Below the pieces are notes generated by a model that was given only the letters and a program-made list of their open reading frames with translations, ran no database searches and had not been told where the DNA came from. From Bradyrhizobium sp. 170 (GTDB taxonomy: Bacteria > Pseudomonadota > Alphaproteobacteria > Rhizobiales > Xanthobacteraceae), in NCBI RefSeq assembly GCF_023101085.1, contig NZ_CP064703.1, positions 4,774,001 to 4,838,000 of the forward strand: a stretch of DNA of 64,000 bases. Direction: 5' to 3'. Numbering within the stretch: position 1 is the stretch's first letter; each line of letters opens with the position of its first letter. The translations under genes and the position numbers were made by a program. This document shows positions 47,357 to 56,819 of this stretch, piece after piece.

Positions 47357-48736
47357 ATGCTGTCGCGCGTATTGGTGACAATACCGATCGCCCTCCTCCT
47401 GCTTTCTCCTGCGGCGGCGCAAGAGCCGCGCGCGCTGCTCGACCTGCCGCAACTCGCTCCTTGCGGCGCGCCATCCCATCCGCGCCTGCCAGAGAAATGG
47501 CGCGGTACTTATCTGATGGCGCCCTTCACCAAGGCGCAACTCGTACTGGCCGAAATCGTCTCCGACGCCGTGCTTTCCGCGATGCGAGTGAGGCTTCATG
47601 GTGTCAGGCGCGGATCGCTCGATTTGTTTGTTGCCGGCAACCGGACGTATGTCCTCAAGTCGGAAGGCTCCACGATCAAGGAGTGCCGCGCGTTAGGCGA
47701 TACCGGCTGGCGTCCGCTTCCGGCAGACTGGCTTGCGTCGCAGTCGCAATGCACGGGCTCAGCGCCAATCGGCGAGACGCCGGTTGAGTGGTGGAAAACA
47801 GCGATCGCTCCAGAGCCTGCAAGCTATTGGCTCTGGTTCAAGACATCAGATCAAACGCCGTTTCGCCTCGTCTTCCCGTTCGCAAGCGATCAGCTTCGAC
47901 CATTCAGCGGATATGCGCTCAGCTATCAGGTTCGATTCAACACACCGGACGAGACAGGTCTCGCCGGGATCGATGCCGCCTGCAGACAGGCCAAGCCCAC
48001 AGTGACCGGAAATCCGGTGCGTGCGCTGAATGCCCTGATCGATAAAATATCGCAATCGCGCCAACTCGCGCAGAGCGAGATCAACCGGGTGATGCCCGAA
48101 CTCCAGACAGATTGTCCTGCGGTCCCTTTTGCCGAGTGGCCTGAGAGGCTCGCGATCACAGGCGTGATGACCCCTTTCGATTCGGATGAAAACCCGTACC
48201 CGGCCGAAGTGCTGTATGACTGGACCGTGCCGGCCCAACGCACCCGCACGTTCGGCGGGCCGGAAGCCGGGATCACGGCTCAGGATTCACTGCTTCTGGA
48301 CCCGCGGGGTTACACGATCACGCATTATCGTGACCGGCCTCTGGTCTGCAGGCCGGTCTTGCCCGGCACCATCCGTCCCGGTTGGGCCGCCCGCGCTCCC
48401 TGCGAGTGCGCAGCGACGGTCAACGGCACGACCGCTCTGTCGCCCTACGGAACGGCGCGAATTCTGGTGTGTCCCCTCGCAAGTCCGCGCGTCGCGTGGG
48501 CTTGGTACGCTCTCTCCGGACGACCCACCGTGTTCATGGTGACTTCACTACGAGGTGATGAGGGAAAACGCCTCTTCGCGTTGCTTGACTATCACACGTG
48601 GCTGCCGGGCCATTCGTTCTCGCGCTCCGCATTTGGCAAGCCGTCGCAATGTGCAATTGCTTCGCATTCGCGGCCCACTCCATCGCCGTTGAGACGGTGC
48701 TCCACATGCCATCTCGGCCCCGCGTATTCACGTTGA
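47357..48736 (+). CDS. Secreted protein of unknown function
   Basis: The 459-residue protein starts at ATG 47357 with a signal peptide (MLSRVLVTIPIALLLLSPAAAQ, cut after AAA). The mature part has many Trp and Cys and no recognised domain. Repeated features include TPFRLVFPFASDQLRPFSGYA and paired Cys (CRPVLP, CECAAT). The last ~30 residues (CAIASHSRPTPSPLRRCSTC) are compositionally different from the rest, so a frameshift near the 3' end is possible. I do not recognise it. Confidence 0.65.
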   Translation: MLSRVLVTIPIALLLLSPAAAQEPRALLDLPQLAPCGAPSHPRLPEKWRGTYLMAPFTKAQLVLAEIVSDAVLSAMRVRLHGVRRGSLDLFVAGNRTYVLKSEGSTIKECRALGDTGWRPLPADWLASQSQCTGSAPIGETPVEWWKTAIAPEPASYWLWFKTSDQTPFRLVFPFASDQLRPFSGYALSYQVRFNTPDETGLAGIDAACRQAKPTVTGNPVRALNALIDKISQSRQLAQSEINRVMPELQTDCPAVPFAEWPERLAITGVMTPFDSDENPYPAEVLYDWTVPAQRTRTFGGPEAGITAQDSLLLDPRGYTITHYRDRPLVCRPVLPGTIRPGWAARAPCECAATVNGTTALSPYGTARILVCPLASPRVAWAWYALSGRPTVFMVTSLRGDEGKRLFALLDYHTWLPGHSFSRSAFGKPSQCAIASHSRPTPSPLRRCSTCHLGPAYSR

Positions 48737-48805
48737 CCCGCAGGAACGCGAGCAGCATTTGCGCGTTCGCTTTTGGGGTGAGTATCACTGCAAATGGAGG
48801 AGCAG

Positions 48806-49015
48806 ATGAGAAAGCTGACGTTGATCCTTGCTGCCGCCGGCTGTGTCGGCCTTGCGGCACCCGCGGTCGCCACCGAAAGGCCGCTCGCCGGGCAGAGCGG
48901 ACCGCAGGTCACAAGCACGGACCTGAACGGGAAGAGCGCGATCAGTGAATTCTCGGCGCAGAAGAAGAAGGCGAAGAAAAAGTCGACGGCCGATCGCAGT
49001 TCGTGGGGCGGATAG
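48806..49015 (+). CDS. Small secreted protein with a Lys-rich end
   Basis: The 69-residue protein has a clear signal peptide (MRKLTLILAAAGCVGLAAPAVA, cut before TERP) and a 48-residue mature part ending QKKKAKKKSTADRSSWGG. The ATG at 48806 has GGAGG five bases upstream, so translation is credible. The mature peptide is very basic and may bind polyanions. No family recognised. Confidence 0.7.
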   Translation: MRKLTLILAAAGCVGLAAPAVATERPLAGQSGPQVTSTDLNGKSAISEFSAQKKKAKKKSTADRSSWGG

Positions 49016-49540
49016 GCTGATGCGTCGGCTCTCGCACTCTTGTTGAACTGGCCGATGCTTCACTGGCGGTAACTCGAAAAGCCGTGATGTGCCGCGCTGA
49101 GGTCAGGCGCAGGTCTTCCGGCTATGGTTGGTTTCTTGACGATGCAGCAACGTCCCATCAGCCTTTCCCTGGTGGGCGCTCCGCTAGTGCGCATCCGCGG
49201 CGCTTGCCGGACCCCATGGGTCCCGGCCCCTTGATGATCGCGGCCGTGATCTAACGCAAGGCGCTTAGCACGCTCCCGGCTATGTTCATGTCGACGTGTG
49301 GCCCGCTGTGCGGGGCACGCATCCTCGCGATCAAGACGAAAGCCAAACGGCCAAATCACGGCTGCGACGAAGCGTCACGAAGTCGTGCTGCTTGGGTTTA
49401 GCGTCCGCTTGGAACGTGCCATGCGGCCCCACGTTGTGCGCTTCAAGCATCGCATTGATGCCGAGGGTCGCGCCCCATAGCGCCCTTGATAACGGTGAAG
49501 AGCGGCGCGACCCCTCAATCAAAACGGAGGAGGTTACGCC
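49016..49540. other. 525-base region with no supported gene
   Basis: Frames on both strands here are short, lack start signals and read as Arg/Ser/Ala-rich noise. I see no RNA gene. The last 30 bases hold the strong ribosome binding site (GGAGGAGG) of the next gene, so the promoter of the ferritin-like gene must lie here; no -35/-10 pair stands out. Confidence 0.5.
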
Positions 49541-50434
49541 ATGGACGCATTGCGTATTTCGCGCCGGCAGTCGATCGCCGGCCTGTCAGTCGCTGGCCTC
49601 GCGGGATTACTCATTCCGCACGCCTATGCCCAGCAGAAGCGAGAGACGACCGGCGTTGGAATCGGCCCGAAGGGGGCCGCGATCGACGACGAAGACATCT
49701 TCACCTTCGCTCTGAATCTCGAATACATGGAAGCCGAGTTCTATCTGCGCGCTACGACCGGCAAGGGTATCAGCGACACCGATGCCGGGATGGACGCAGG
49801 TCGGGTGGTGGGTGGACACGAGGCCCAATTCAAGGACAAGGCGATCCGCGAATTCATCGAGGAGACGGCGGAAAACGAACTGGCCCACGTTCGCTTTTAT
49901 CGCAAGACGCTTGGCAGAAATGCCATTTCGCGACCGGCGATTGACTTCGACGCCGGCTTCAAGGCTGCTGCCCAGGCTGCCGGACTGCCTGCCGATTTCG
50001 ACCCGTTTGCCGATGACATGTCTGTCCTGCTCGGCGGCATGCTGTTCGAGGATGTCGGCGTGACCGCGTATGCCGGTGCGGCACCGCTGCTCAAGAAAAA
50101 GGAATTCGTGCAGGCGGCGGCTGGGATCCTTGCCGTTGAGGCTTACCACATGGGAATGGCCCGCTCTCAGCTCTACATGATGGGCGAGAAGGCATGGGAA
50201 GCCGCCAACGCAATTTCGGATGCGCGGGATAAAATTGACGGGACTCCCGAAAAAGAAGACGAAGGCATCAGGGTCGACGGCAAAGCCAACTTCGTGCCTT
50301 CAAACCCCGACGCGATTGCCTTCCACCGTACGCCGCAACAGGTTCTGCACATCGTCTACCTGACGGATAAGGCCGGCGTCAGTAAGGGCGGGTTCTACCC
50401 GAACGGAATGAACGGAGAACTCAGGAGCACCTGA
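49541..50434 (+). CDS. Tat-exported ferritin-like domain protein
   Basis: The 297-residue protein has a twin-arginine signal (RISRRQSIAGLSVAGLAGLL) and a four-helix ferritin-like domain. Candidate di-iron ligands occur in pairs: E in NLEYMEAEFY, E..H in ENELAHVRFY, E in MLFEDVGVTAY and E..H in AVEAYHMGMARS. This is the ferritin_2 / desiccation-related PCC13-62-like family, of uncertain role; oxidative or drought stress is suggested for plant and bacterial relatives. GGAGGAGG is upstream of the ATG. Cofactor loading before export fits the Tat route. Confidence 0.88.
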   Translation: MDALRISRRQSIAGLSVAGLAGLLIPHAYAQQKRETTGVGIGPKGAAIDDEDIFTFALNLEYMEAEFYLRATTGKGISDTDAGMDAGRVVGGHEAQFKDKAIREFIEETAENELAHVRFYRKTLGRNAISRPAIDFDAGFKAAAQAAGLPADFDPFADDMSVLLGGMLFEDVGVTAYAGAAPLLKKKEFVQAAAGILAVEAYHMGMARSQLYMMGEKAWEAANAISDARDKIDGTPEKEDEGIRVDGKANFVPSNPDAIAFHRTPQQVLHIVYLTDKAGVSKGGFYPNGMNGELRST

Positions 50435-50459
50435 TGTTCCCGTTTGCACGTGTGCGAAT

Positions 50460-50479
50460 CGGCCGCCGTTAGGCGGCCG
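50460..50479 (+). terminator. Hairpin after the ferritin-like gene
   Basis: GGCCGCC (50461-50467) and GGCGGCC (50472-50478) pair around GTTA, 26 bases after the stop. Only a weak T-rich stretch follows. Confidence 0.5.
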
Positions 50480-50534
50480 TTCTCGTCGTGACCTAAAGAC
50501 TCAATTCGAAATTGGGTAGAGTCCAACCTAAGCC

Positions 50535-51722
50535 CTAGCCAAGCCACCGCGCGATGCGCGTCACCGCTTCACGCATCTCGTCAGCCGAGCGCGCGTAGGA
50601 GAAACGAATGAAGCTGCGGCCGTGGATCGGATCGAAATCGACGCCTGGCGTCGCCGCCACATGCGCCTTCTCCAGCATGCGGCCGGCAAATTCGAAACTG
50701 TCGGAGGTGAAATCCGATACATCAGCGTAGAGGTAGAAGGCGCCATCCGCGGGCAGGAACTTGGTGAGGCCGGCCTTCGGCAATCCCTCGATCAGGATGC
50801 GGCGGTTCTCCTGATAGCCGCGCTTGATCGCCTCCATCTCTTCGCGGCCTTCGAAGGCCGCTTCGGCCGCGATCTGCGACAGCGTCGGCACCGAGATCGA
50901 CAGGTTCTGCTGCAGCCGCTCGATCGGCCGCACCAGCGGCTCCGGCACCACCATCCAGCCGACCCGCCAGCCGGTCATGCAGAAATATTTCGAGAACGAA
51001 TTGATCACGAGCGCATGCGGCGAAAGCTCCGCCGCGGCCACCGCCGGAAACGCATAGTCGAGGCCGTGATAGATCTCGTCGGAAATGAAGCGGATGCCCG
51101 CGCCTTCCGCCGCATGGATCAGGCCGGTGAGCGCTTCGCGCGACATCATCGTTCCCGTCGGATTGGCGGGGCTGCCGACCAGCACGCCCTTCAGCGGCGT
51201 CTTGCGATGCGCGGCCAGCAAGGCCTCGCCCGTCAACGCATGACGCGTCGAGCTCGAGGTTTCGATCAGCACCGGCTCGCAGCCGAGCGCGGTCAGGATA
51301 TGCCGGTATGGCGGATAGCCCGGCACCGTGACCGCCACCCGGTCGCCCGGCTCGAACATCGACAGGAACGCCAGAATGAATCCGCCGGACGAACCGGTCG
51401 TGATCACAATGCGTTCGGGATCGACCGCGCAGCCGTATGTCTCGCGGTAGTGCCTGGCGATTCGCGCGCGCAGCGAGGGAATGCCGAGCGCGGACGTGTA
51501 ATCGATCCGCGCCGCATCGAGCGCGGCATGCGCGGCCGCGATCGCGACCCTGGGTGCCGACGCCGCCGGCTGCCCTACTTCCATGTGAATGACATGGCCG
51601 CCGTCCGCCTCGATACGGGCCGCGGCCGCCATCACGTCCATCACCATGAAGGGCGGAACATCGCTCCGTGCCGAGGGCGTCAGCAGCGCCGTAGCGCGGT
51701 CTCTAAGTGTCGATTCCAGCAT
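50535..51722 (-). CDS. Class I/II (PLP-dependent) aminotransferase
   Basis: The 395-residue fold-type I enzyme has MEVGQPAASAP for the substrate, TTGSSGGFILAFLS for the PLP phosphate, PANPTGTMM (Asn of the fold), SDEIYHGLDY (Asp pairing the pyridine N) and the Schiff-base Lys in NSFSKYFCMTGWRVGW. Substrate cannot be read; relatives include aspartate and aromatic aminotransferases. It is divergent from an M48 protease gene across 273 bp, which holds a three-unit repeat. Confidence 0.88.
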   Translation of the reverse strand: MLESTLRDRATALLTPSARSDVPPFMVMDVMAAAARIEADGGHVIHMEVGQPAASAPRVAIAAAHAALDAARIDYTSALGIPSLRARIARHYRETYGCAVDPERIVITTGSSGGFILAFLSMFEPGDRVAVTVPGYPPYRHILTALGCEPVLIETSSSTRHALTGEALLAAHRKTPLKGVLVGSPANPTGTMMSREALTGLIHAAEGAGIRFISDEIYHGLDYAFPAVAAAELSPHALVINSFSKYFCMTGWRVGWMVVPEPLVRPIERLQQNLSISVPTLSQIAAEAAFEGREEMEAIKRGYQENRRILIEGLPKAGLTKFLPADGAFYLYADVSDFTSDSFEFAGRMLEKAHVAATPGVDFDPIHGRSFIRFSYARSADEMREAVTRIARWLG

Positions 51723-51827
51723 CGATATTTGCTATTTGCACGGGCGCGCGCTCCGATTCAGGTTCCCGAACCGGTTACCGCCCCAGACTGGCCGTATTCG
51801 GTGGCTTGTTATAGCTTTTTCCAGCGA

Positions 51828-51888
51828 AGTGATACCGGGTTCACAGAGTGGATACCCGGGTTCACGCAGTGATACCCCGGCTCGGGTG
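51828..51888. repeat. Three tandem ~20-bp units between divergent genes
   Basis: Units at 51828-51846, 51847-51867 and 51868-51888 share AGTG(G)ATACC(C)GGGTTCAC, with the third unit diverging in its last half. Lengths are 19, 21 and 21 bp, about two helical turns. They are placed 106-166 bp before the aminotransferase start and 108-168 bp before the M48 protease start. Confidence 0.65.
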
Positions 51889-51995
51889 AAAGAAACGCGT
51901 TGAAACAACAAACTGAGACCCGTTTCTGATCTAATCGGAAACAGAACCGGCGTCCGGGCAAATCCGGGCGCGTCGCCAATCGCCAAAGACCGCTC

Positions 51996-53402
51996 ATGCT
52001 GCTCCGCATCGCCTTACGCAAGAAACCGCTGAAACTGACCGCGCTGACGACGGCCGTCGTGCTTGCCGTCACGCCAATGGCGGCTGTGGCGGAGCAAAAC
52101 AAGGGTCCGCCGGTGCTCCGCGACACCGAGACGGAGCAGTTGCTGCGCGAATATACGCGGCCGATCCTGCGCGCTGCCGGTCTGGAAAAACACAACATCC
52201 AGATGGTGATCATCAATCAGGGCGTTTTCAACGCCTTCGTTGCCGACGGCCGCCGCATCTTCGTGAACTATGGCGCGATCATGCAGTCGGAGACGCCGAA
52301 CCAGATCATCGGCGTGATGGCGCATGAAACCGGCCACCTTGCCGGCGGCCATCTCGCCAAGATGCGCGAGCAGATGGCGCAGGCCCAGACGCAGATGATC
52401 ATTGCCATGCTGCTTGGCGCCGGCGCGATGGTGGCGGGCGCGCAAGGAGGCGGCAGCAACAGTGGCTTGGCGAACGCCGGCGCGGCAATGTTCTCGGCTC
52501 CCGGAGAAATCATCCGCCGCAATCTACTTTCTTACGTGCGCCAGCAGGAGGAAAACGCCGACAAGGCCGGTGTGAAGTTTCTGAACGCCACCGGCCAATC
52601 CTCGAGGGGCATGTACGAGACCTTCAAACGCTTCACCGAGGAAAGCCTGTTCGCCGCACGAGGCGCCGACCCGTACGTTCAGTCGCATCCGATGCCGGCT
52701 CAGCGCGTCGCCGCGCTGGAAGAATTGGCACGGTCGAGCCCTTATTGGGACAAGAAGGACGACCCTGCCCTGCAGCTCCGTCACGACATGGTGCGCGCCA
52801 AGATCTCGGCTTTCATGGAGCGGCAGGAAACGGTGTACCGGCGCTATCCGATGTCCAACAACAGCCTGCCCGCGCGCTATGCGCACGCGATCGCGACCTA
52901 TCGGCACGGCGATCTGCGCAGCGCACTCACCCAGATTGATGCCCTGATCCAGCAGCAGCCCAACAATCCCTATTTCCACGAGGTGCGTGGCCAGGCATTG
53001 CTGGAGGGCGGCAAGCCGCAGGAGGCGATTGCGCCGCTGCGCAAGGCGGTAGCACTTTCCAACAACTCCCCGCTCATCGAGATGCTGCTTGGGCAGGCCC
53101 TCGTGGCAACCAGCAACAATGCCTACACCGACGAGGCGATCGCCATCCTGCGCGCGGCGGTTGCACGCGAGAGCGAAGCGCCGATCGGCTACATCCAGCT
53201 CGCAATGGCCTATGGCCGAAAAGGCGATTACGCGCAGGCCGATCTGGCGTCGGCCCAGGCCGCCTACCTTCGCGGCGACAGCAAGACGGCGCGCGATCTT
53301 GCATCGCGCGCGAAAACGCGCTTTGCAATCGGGACGCCGGGATGGGTCAAGGCTGACGACATTGTGAGCGCCAAGCCGATGCCGGGCCAGAAGAGCAACT
53401 AG
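51996..53402 (+). CDS. M48 metalloprotease with TPR repeats, BepA-like
   Basis: The 468-residue protein has a signal peptide (to about residue 32), an M48 protease domain with the zinc motif HETGH (VMAHETGHLAGGHLAK, ~110) and the third-ligand region QQEENADKAGVK, and C-terminal TPR-like helices (ALTQIDALIQQQPNNPYFHEVRGQALLEGG). This is the architecture of BepA/YfgC, a periplasmic protease-chaperone for outer-membrane proteins such as LptD. Active-site residues are intact. Confidence 0.92.
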   Translation: MLLRIALRKKPLKLTALTTAVVLAVTPMAAVAEQNKGPPVLRDTETEQLLREYTRPILRAAGLEKHNIQMVIINQGVFNAFVADGRRIFVNYGAIMQSETPNQIIGVMAHETGHLAGGHLAKMREQMAQAQTQMIIAMLLGAGAMVAGAQGGGSNSGLANAGAAMFSAPGEIIRRNLLSYVRQQEENADKAGVKFLNATGQSSRGMYETFKRFTEESLFAARGADPYVQSHPMPAQRVAALEELARSSPYWDKKDDPALQLRHDMVRAKISAFMERQETVYRRYPMSNNSLPARYAHAIATYRHGDLRSALTQIDALIQQQPNNPYFHEVRGQALLEGGKPQEAIAPLRKAVALSNNSPLIEMLLGQALVATSNNAYTDEAIAILRAAVARESEAPIGYIQLAMAYGRKGDYAQADLASAQAAYLRGDSKTARDLASRAKTRFAIGTPGWVKADDIVSAKPMPGQKSN

Positions 53403-53544
53403 AAATAAGCCGCGTTCGGCTATAATCGGACATGATCACCAAGGACTTAATCACCCAAGAACTTGGTCACCAGCGACCACGATATTCTCCAGGAGCCGGC
53501 CTTCAGCAGAATTGCCCGGGAACCCGCCGCATAAGGATTTACCG

Positions 53545-54312
53545 ATGCCCTCGTTCCGTCTTCTCATCCCCGCATTGTTCGCTTTGGCGCTCTGCGGCGC
53601 GCCGATGCCCGCCTCCGCGCAGAGCTTCACCGACACCCAGCGCGGCGACATCGAGACCATCATCCGGAATTACCTGATTGCACATCCCGAGGTGCTCGAA
53701 GAGGCGATGACCGAACTCAGCAAGCGTCAGGCTGCGGCGGAAGCCGCCAAGCACGCTTCAGGCGTCGCCAACAATGCGGAAGCGATCTTCAACTCTCCGC
53801 GCAACGTCACGCTCGGCAACAAGGACGGGGACGTCACCTTCGTCGAATTCTTCGATTACAATTGCGGCTACTGCAAGCGCGCGATGCTGGACATGATGGA
53901 GCTGATGAAGAGCGACCCGAAGCTGAAGGTCGTGCTCAAGGAATTTCCGGTGCTGAGCGCGGGCTCGGTCGAAGCCGCCCAGGTCGGCGTCGCGGTCCGC
54001 ATGCAGGATCCGACCGGCAAGAAATATCTCGACTTCCACCAGAAGCTGCTCACCGGCCGCGGCGCCGCCGACAAGGCGCGCGCGATGGCCGTTGCCAAGG
54101 AAGTCGGGCTCGACATGGCAAAGCTGGAGAAGGACCTGTCGAGCGCCGAAGTGCGCAACACGCTCGAGGAAAATTTCAAGCTCGCCGAAGCGATGGGCAT
54201 GAACGGCACGCCGAGCTACGTGATCGGCAAGCAGGTCGTGATCGGCGCGGTCGGCGTCGAGAACCTGCGCGAAAAGATAAGCAACGCCCGCTGCGGCAAG
54301 GCGACATGCTGA
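53545..54312 (+). CDS. DsbA-family thiol:disulfide oxidoreductase
   Basis: The 255-residue periplasmic protein has a signal peptide ending ASA-QS, a helical N-terminal extension (QRGDIETIIRNYLIAHPEVL) and a DsbA/DsbD-like thioredoxin fold with CGYC in EFFDYNCGYCKRAM. The cis-Pro loop is MNGTPSYVIG. The C-terminus carries two further cysteines (ARCGKATC). The N-terminal extension groups it with the Com1/ScsC-like DsbA proteins. AAGGA lies seven bases before the ATG. Confidence 0.93.
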   Translation: MPSFRLLIPALFALALCGAPMPASAQSFTDTQRGDIETIIRNYLIAHPEVLEEAMTELSKRQAAAEAAKHASGVANNAEAIFNSPRNVTLGNKDGDVTFVEFFDYNCGYCKRAMLDMMELMKSDPKLKVVLKEFPVLSAGSVEAAQVGVAVRMQDPTGKKYLDFHQKLLTGRGAADKARAMAVAKEVGLDMAKLEKDLSSAEVRNTLEENFKLAEAMGMNGTPSYVIGKQVVIGAVGVENLREKISNARCGKATC

Positions 54313-54339
54313 GGCAAGCTGCACGCATAGCGATGAAAG

Positions 54340-54362
54340 GGCCGGCTCACAGCCGGCCTTTT
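54340..54362 (+). terminator. Terminator after the DsbA-type gene
   Basis: GGCCGGCT (54340-54347) and AGCCGGCC (54351-54358) form an eight-pair stem around CAC, followed by TTTTGTTT. Confidence 0.85.
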
Positions 54363-54499
54363 GTTTACGGCATTCTCGTGCGCATCAGTTCATCTCGCAT
54401 TCACAAAACTAAGCCTTCGGAACCGATAAAATAGCAGGAACATCGGGCAAATCCTTTCGTTATTGGCGCGGGCAATGCAGAAACGTGAGGAGAAATTCG

Positions 54500-55318
54500 A
54501 TGAGTAATCGCTTCTTGATTACGGTCGCGACAGCGGCCCTGATCGCCGGAACCGGCTTTGCGAATGCGCAGGGTACCGGAATGGGGCGGGACGCTGGGTC
54601 GGCCGGTTCCGCGGCGCAGCAGAGCGCGCCTTCGTCCGAGCGCGGTGGCGCCTCGTCCGGCACGATGCAGCGCGATAGCGGCCGCGAGAGCGGCGGCAAG
54701 TCCGACATGAAGTCCACGCAGTCCGAGCAGAAGCCGATGGGCGCTGAAAAGAATCAGCGCGCCGAAGACCAGAAGAAGGGCGGCAAGGACATGAAGGCCG
54801 AGGGTAAGGAAGACCGCGGCGGCATGAAGTCCGAGCAGAAGGCCGAACAGAAGTCCGAAAAGGGCCAGACCACCGGCCAGGGCATGCAACGTGATCAGAG
54901 CACGACGCAGCGTGACCAGACCCAGCGTGACCAGACCACGACCCAGGGTCGCGATCAGCCGGGCCGTGACCAGAAGGCCCAGGGTCAGCAGGACCGCATG
55001 CAGACCCAGACTCAGGGCGGAGCTGCCGGCCAAAGCACGACGACAGGCCAGGCTGGCGCCGCAGGGAAGCTCTCGACCGAGCAGCGCACCCAGATCACCA
55101 GCGTGATCAAGGAGCAACGCGTTTCGCCGGTGACGAACGTGAACTTCTCCATTTCGGTCGGCACTCGCGTACCGCGGGACGTGCACTTCCACACCCTGCC
55201 GGAGCGGGTGGTAACGATCTATCCTGAATGGCGCAGATATAAGTTTATCCTCGTCAAGGAGCAGATCGTGATCGTGGATCCCGAAACCTTCGAGATCGTG
55301 GCGGTTCTGGAATCCTAA
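54500..55318 (+). CDS. DUF1236 secreted protein with a long low-complexity Gln/Lys-rich region
   Basis: The 272-residue protein has a signal peptide (ending FANA-QG), about 160 residues of low complexity with QRDQTTQ / RDQTQRDQTTTQ repeats, and a C-terminal domain (~190-272): KLSTEQRTQITSVIKEQRV, SISVGTRVPRDVHFHTLP, and the end IVIVDPETFEIVAVLES, which is the DUF1236 signature. The domain is common, often repeated, in Bradyrhizobium secreted proteins. No function is established. The ATG at 54500 has GAGGAG seven bases upstream. Confidence 0.85.
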   Translation: MSNRFLITVATAALIAGTGFANAQGTGMGRDAGSAGSAAQQSAPSSERGGASSGTMQRDSGRESGGKSDMKSTQSEQKPMGAEKNQRAEDQKKGGKDMKAEGKEDRGGMKSEQKAEQKSEKGQTTGQGMQRDQSTTQRDQTQRDQTTTQGRDQPGRDQKAQGQQDRMQTQTQGGAAGQSTTTGQAGAAGKLSTEQRTQITSVIKEQRVSPVTNVNFSISVGTRVPRDVHFHTLPERVVTIYPEWRRYKFILVKEQIVIVDPETFEIVAVLES

Positions 55319-55341
55319 CAGCGAGCTTTTCGCAAGCATCA

Positions 55342-55368
55342 GGGCGGGCAGAAATGCCCGCCCTTTTT
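55342..55368 (+). terminator. Terminator after the DUF1236 gene
   Basis: GGGCGGGC (55342-55349) and GCCCGCCC (55356-55363) form a perfect stem around AGAAAT, followed by TTTTT. Confidence 0.9.
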
Positions 55369-55431
55369 GCGGCCAAGGCTCCACTCCGACTCCACTCCAA
55401 GGTTCCACTCAACGAGATACCGGACTTCTTT

Positions 55432-56571
55432 TCACTTCTGCAAAAGCAAGCGCACCAGTGCGGCCTGGTGCCTTACACCGGTCTTGTCGAAAATCCTGGA
55501 CAAGTGACTGCGCGCTGTCCCTACCGTGATGCCGAGTCGATCGGCAGTGGCCTGCCTGCCGTCGCCCTTGATGATCTCCAGCGCGAACGCGGCCTCTGCT
55601 GGAGTGAAACCGAACCGTTCGCGCAGGTCTTCGACGCGCGCCTGGATCTCCCTCTCGGGATCGGAGACGAGCACAATCGCGATCGCACGTTGCGAAAAAG
55701 TCCACGGGATGGCGGCCATTGCCGTTTCCGGCTGTATCGGCGTCACCAGAACATCAAGCGGCAACCGCCCTTCCCCACGTTGCAGCGCGACGTTGCCACC
55801 GGAATCAATTCCGGCATTGGCCTCCGCAGCGCATGACGCAATGAGCCCCCGCAATGTTCGCCGGGCGTCAGCATCGGATGCGGACAAAGCACCGGCTTCG
55901 AGCCGCAGGCCATCGCGGGTATCGAGCAGCGCGCGGGCCACGCGATTGACGAACAGAATCCGCGCGCCCGCATCGACAAGCAGGAAACCCTGTTGCAACC
56001 CGTCAAGACCGATCAGCGCGCTCTCGTTCGCGATCGTCAGGCGGTACAGGCGGCGCTGCAGCGCGACCGCGCGGACGAGATGTTGCGCGAGCGCAGCGAA
56101 CAGACGCTTCTGGCTGCTGTCGAATGGCGATCGGTTCAGCAGTCCGTGGCTCGCAATGTGTCCGGAGGCCGCGCTATCGGCAAACAGGTTGGTGACCAGG
56201 GGATCGGCACTGAAACCGCCCGGCCGCCACAATTCGTTATAGAAGGCCGTGCTGGTAAACTCGTCCCGCGAGATGACGTCCGCACCGGTAAAGACCTCGC
56301 CGGGCCGATGGTTTCCAGTGCACGGCAAGGCCGGAATATTCGGCGTCCACTCGTCAAAGCTGCGCAAGATGTCCGGATCGGTGCGCGGCGCATGCATGCT
56401 CACGATCCCGTTCGCCGGGTCGTAGAACCCGAACACCACCTGCGGCCCGCCAACGGCATCGCCAATTCTGTTGAGGACGCCGGGCCAGAGCTGCGCGTCG
56501 AGCGCGGCATCGTAAATGGATCCGACAAGGTCCAGCACCTTGTCCTCGCCTGATAGTCCACCGCCAGACAT
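55432..56571 (-). CDS. LuxR-family regulator with a PAS-like sensor region
   Basis: The 379-residue protein ends in a LuxR helix-turn-helix (FGFTPAEAAFALEIIKGDGR, then RLGITVGTARSHLSRIFDKT). The N-terminal ~300 residues lack an acyl-homoserine-lactone domain; a block at ~190-290 (GFLLVDAGARILFVNRVARALL) is PAS-like. The ligand is unknown. It is divergent from the YadA-like adhesin gene; a perfect 18-bp dyad lies between. Genes of this architecture often regulate their divergent neighbour. Confidence 0.87.
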   Translation of the reverse strand: MSGGGLSGEDKVLDLVGSIYDAALDAQLWPGVLNRIGDAVGGPQVVFGFYDPANGIVSMHAPRTDPDILRSFDEWTPNIPALPCTGNHRPGEVFTGADVISRDEFTSTAFYNELWRPGGFSADPLVTNLFADSAASGHIASHGLLNRSPFDSSQKRLFAALAQHLVRAVALQRRLYRLTIANESALIGLDGLQQGFLLVDAGARILFVNRVARALLDTRDGLRLEAGALSASDADARRTLRGLIASCAAEANAGIDSGGNVALQRGEGRLPLDVLVTPIQPETAMAAIPWTFSQRAIAIVLVSDPEREIQARVEDLRERFGFTPAEAAFALEIIKGDGRQATADRLGITVGTARSHLSRIFDKTGVRHQAALVRLLLQK

Positions 56572-56716
56572 TCGCCCTACCCCAAGCCCTGCCCCGAACT
56601 CTGGCCCAGGTGTCGTCCTGGCCGCAAGGCTCGATTATGGGATGAAGCACGATGCTGTTGCCACGAAGCCTCACTCCGCAACATTCAGCTCAGAATGCTC
56701 TCCCCTCGCTCGATGT

Positions 56717-56734
56717 ATCTGACGAACGTCAGAT
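56717..56734. promoter_or_regulatory. Perfect 18-bp dyad between luxR-type gene and adhesin gene
   Basis: ATCTGACG-AA-CGTCAGAT is an exact inverted repeat with eight-base arms, 85 bp before the adhesin start and 145 bp before the LuxR start. Size and CTG...CAG symmetry are like TraR/LuxR-type boxes (18-20 bp), so it is the likely operator of the divergent LuxR protein. Confidence 0.6.
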
Positions 56735-56819
56735 GCGGCCACTGCATGGCTAGGGTCAAGATCACATCAGGGCAGACCTAAACAACAGAATCGAGCCGTC
56801 TGCCGTGGGGGCTTTTTTG

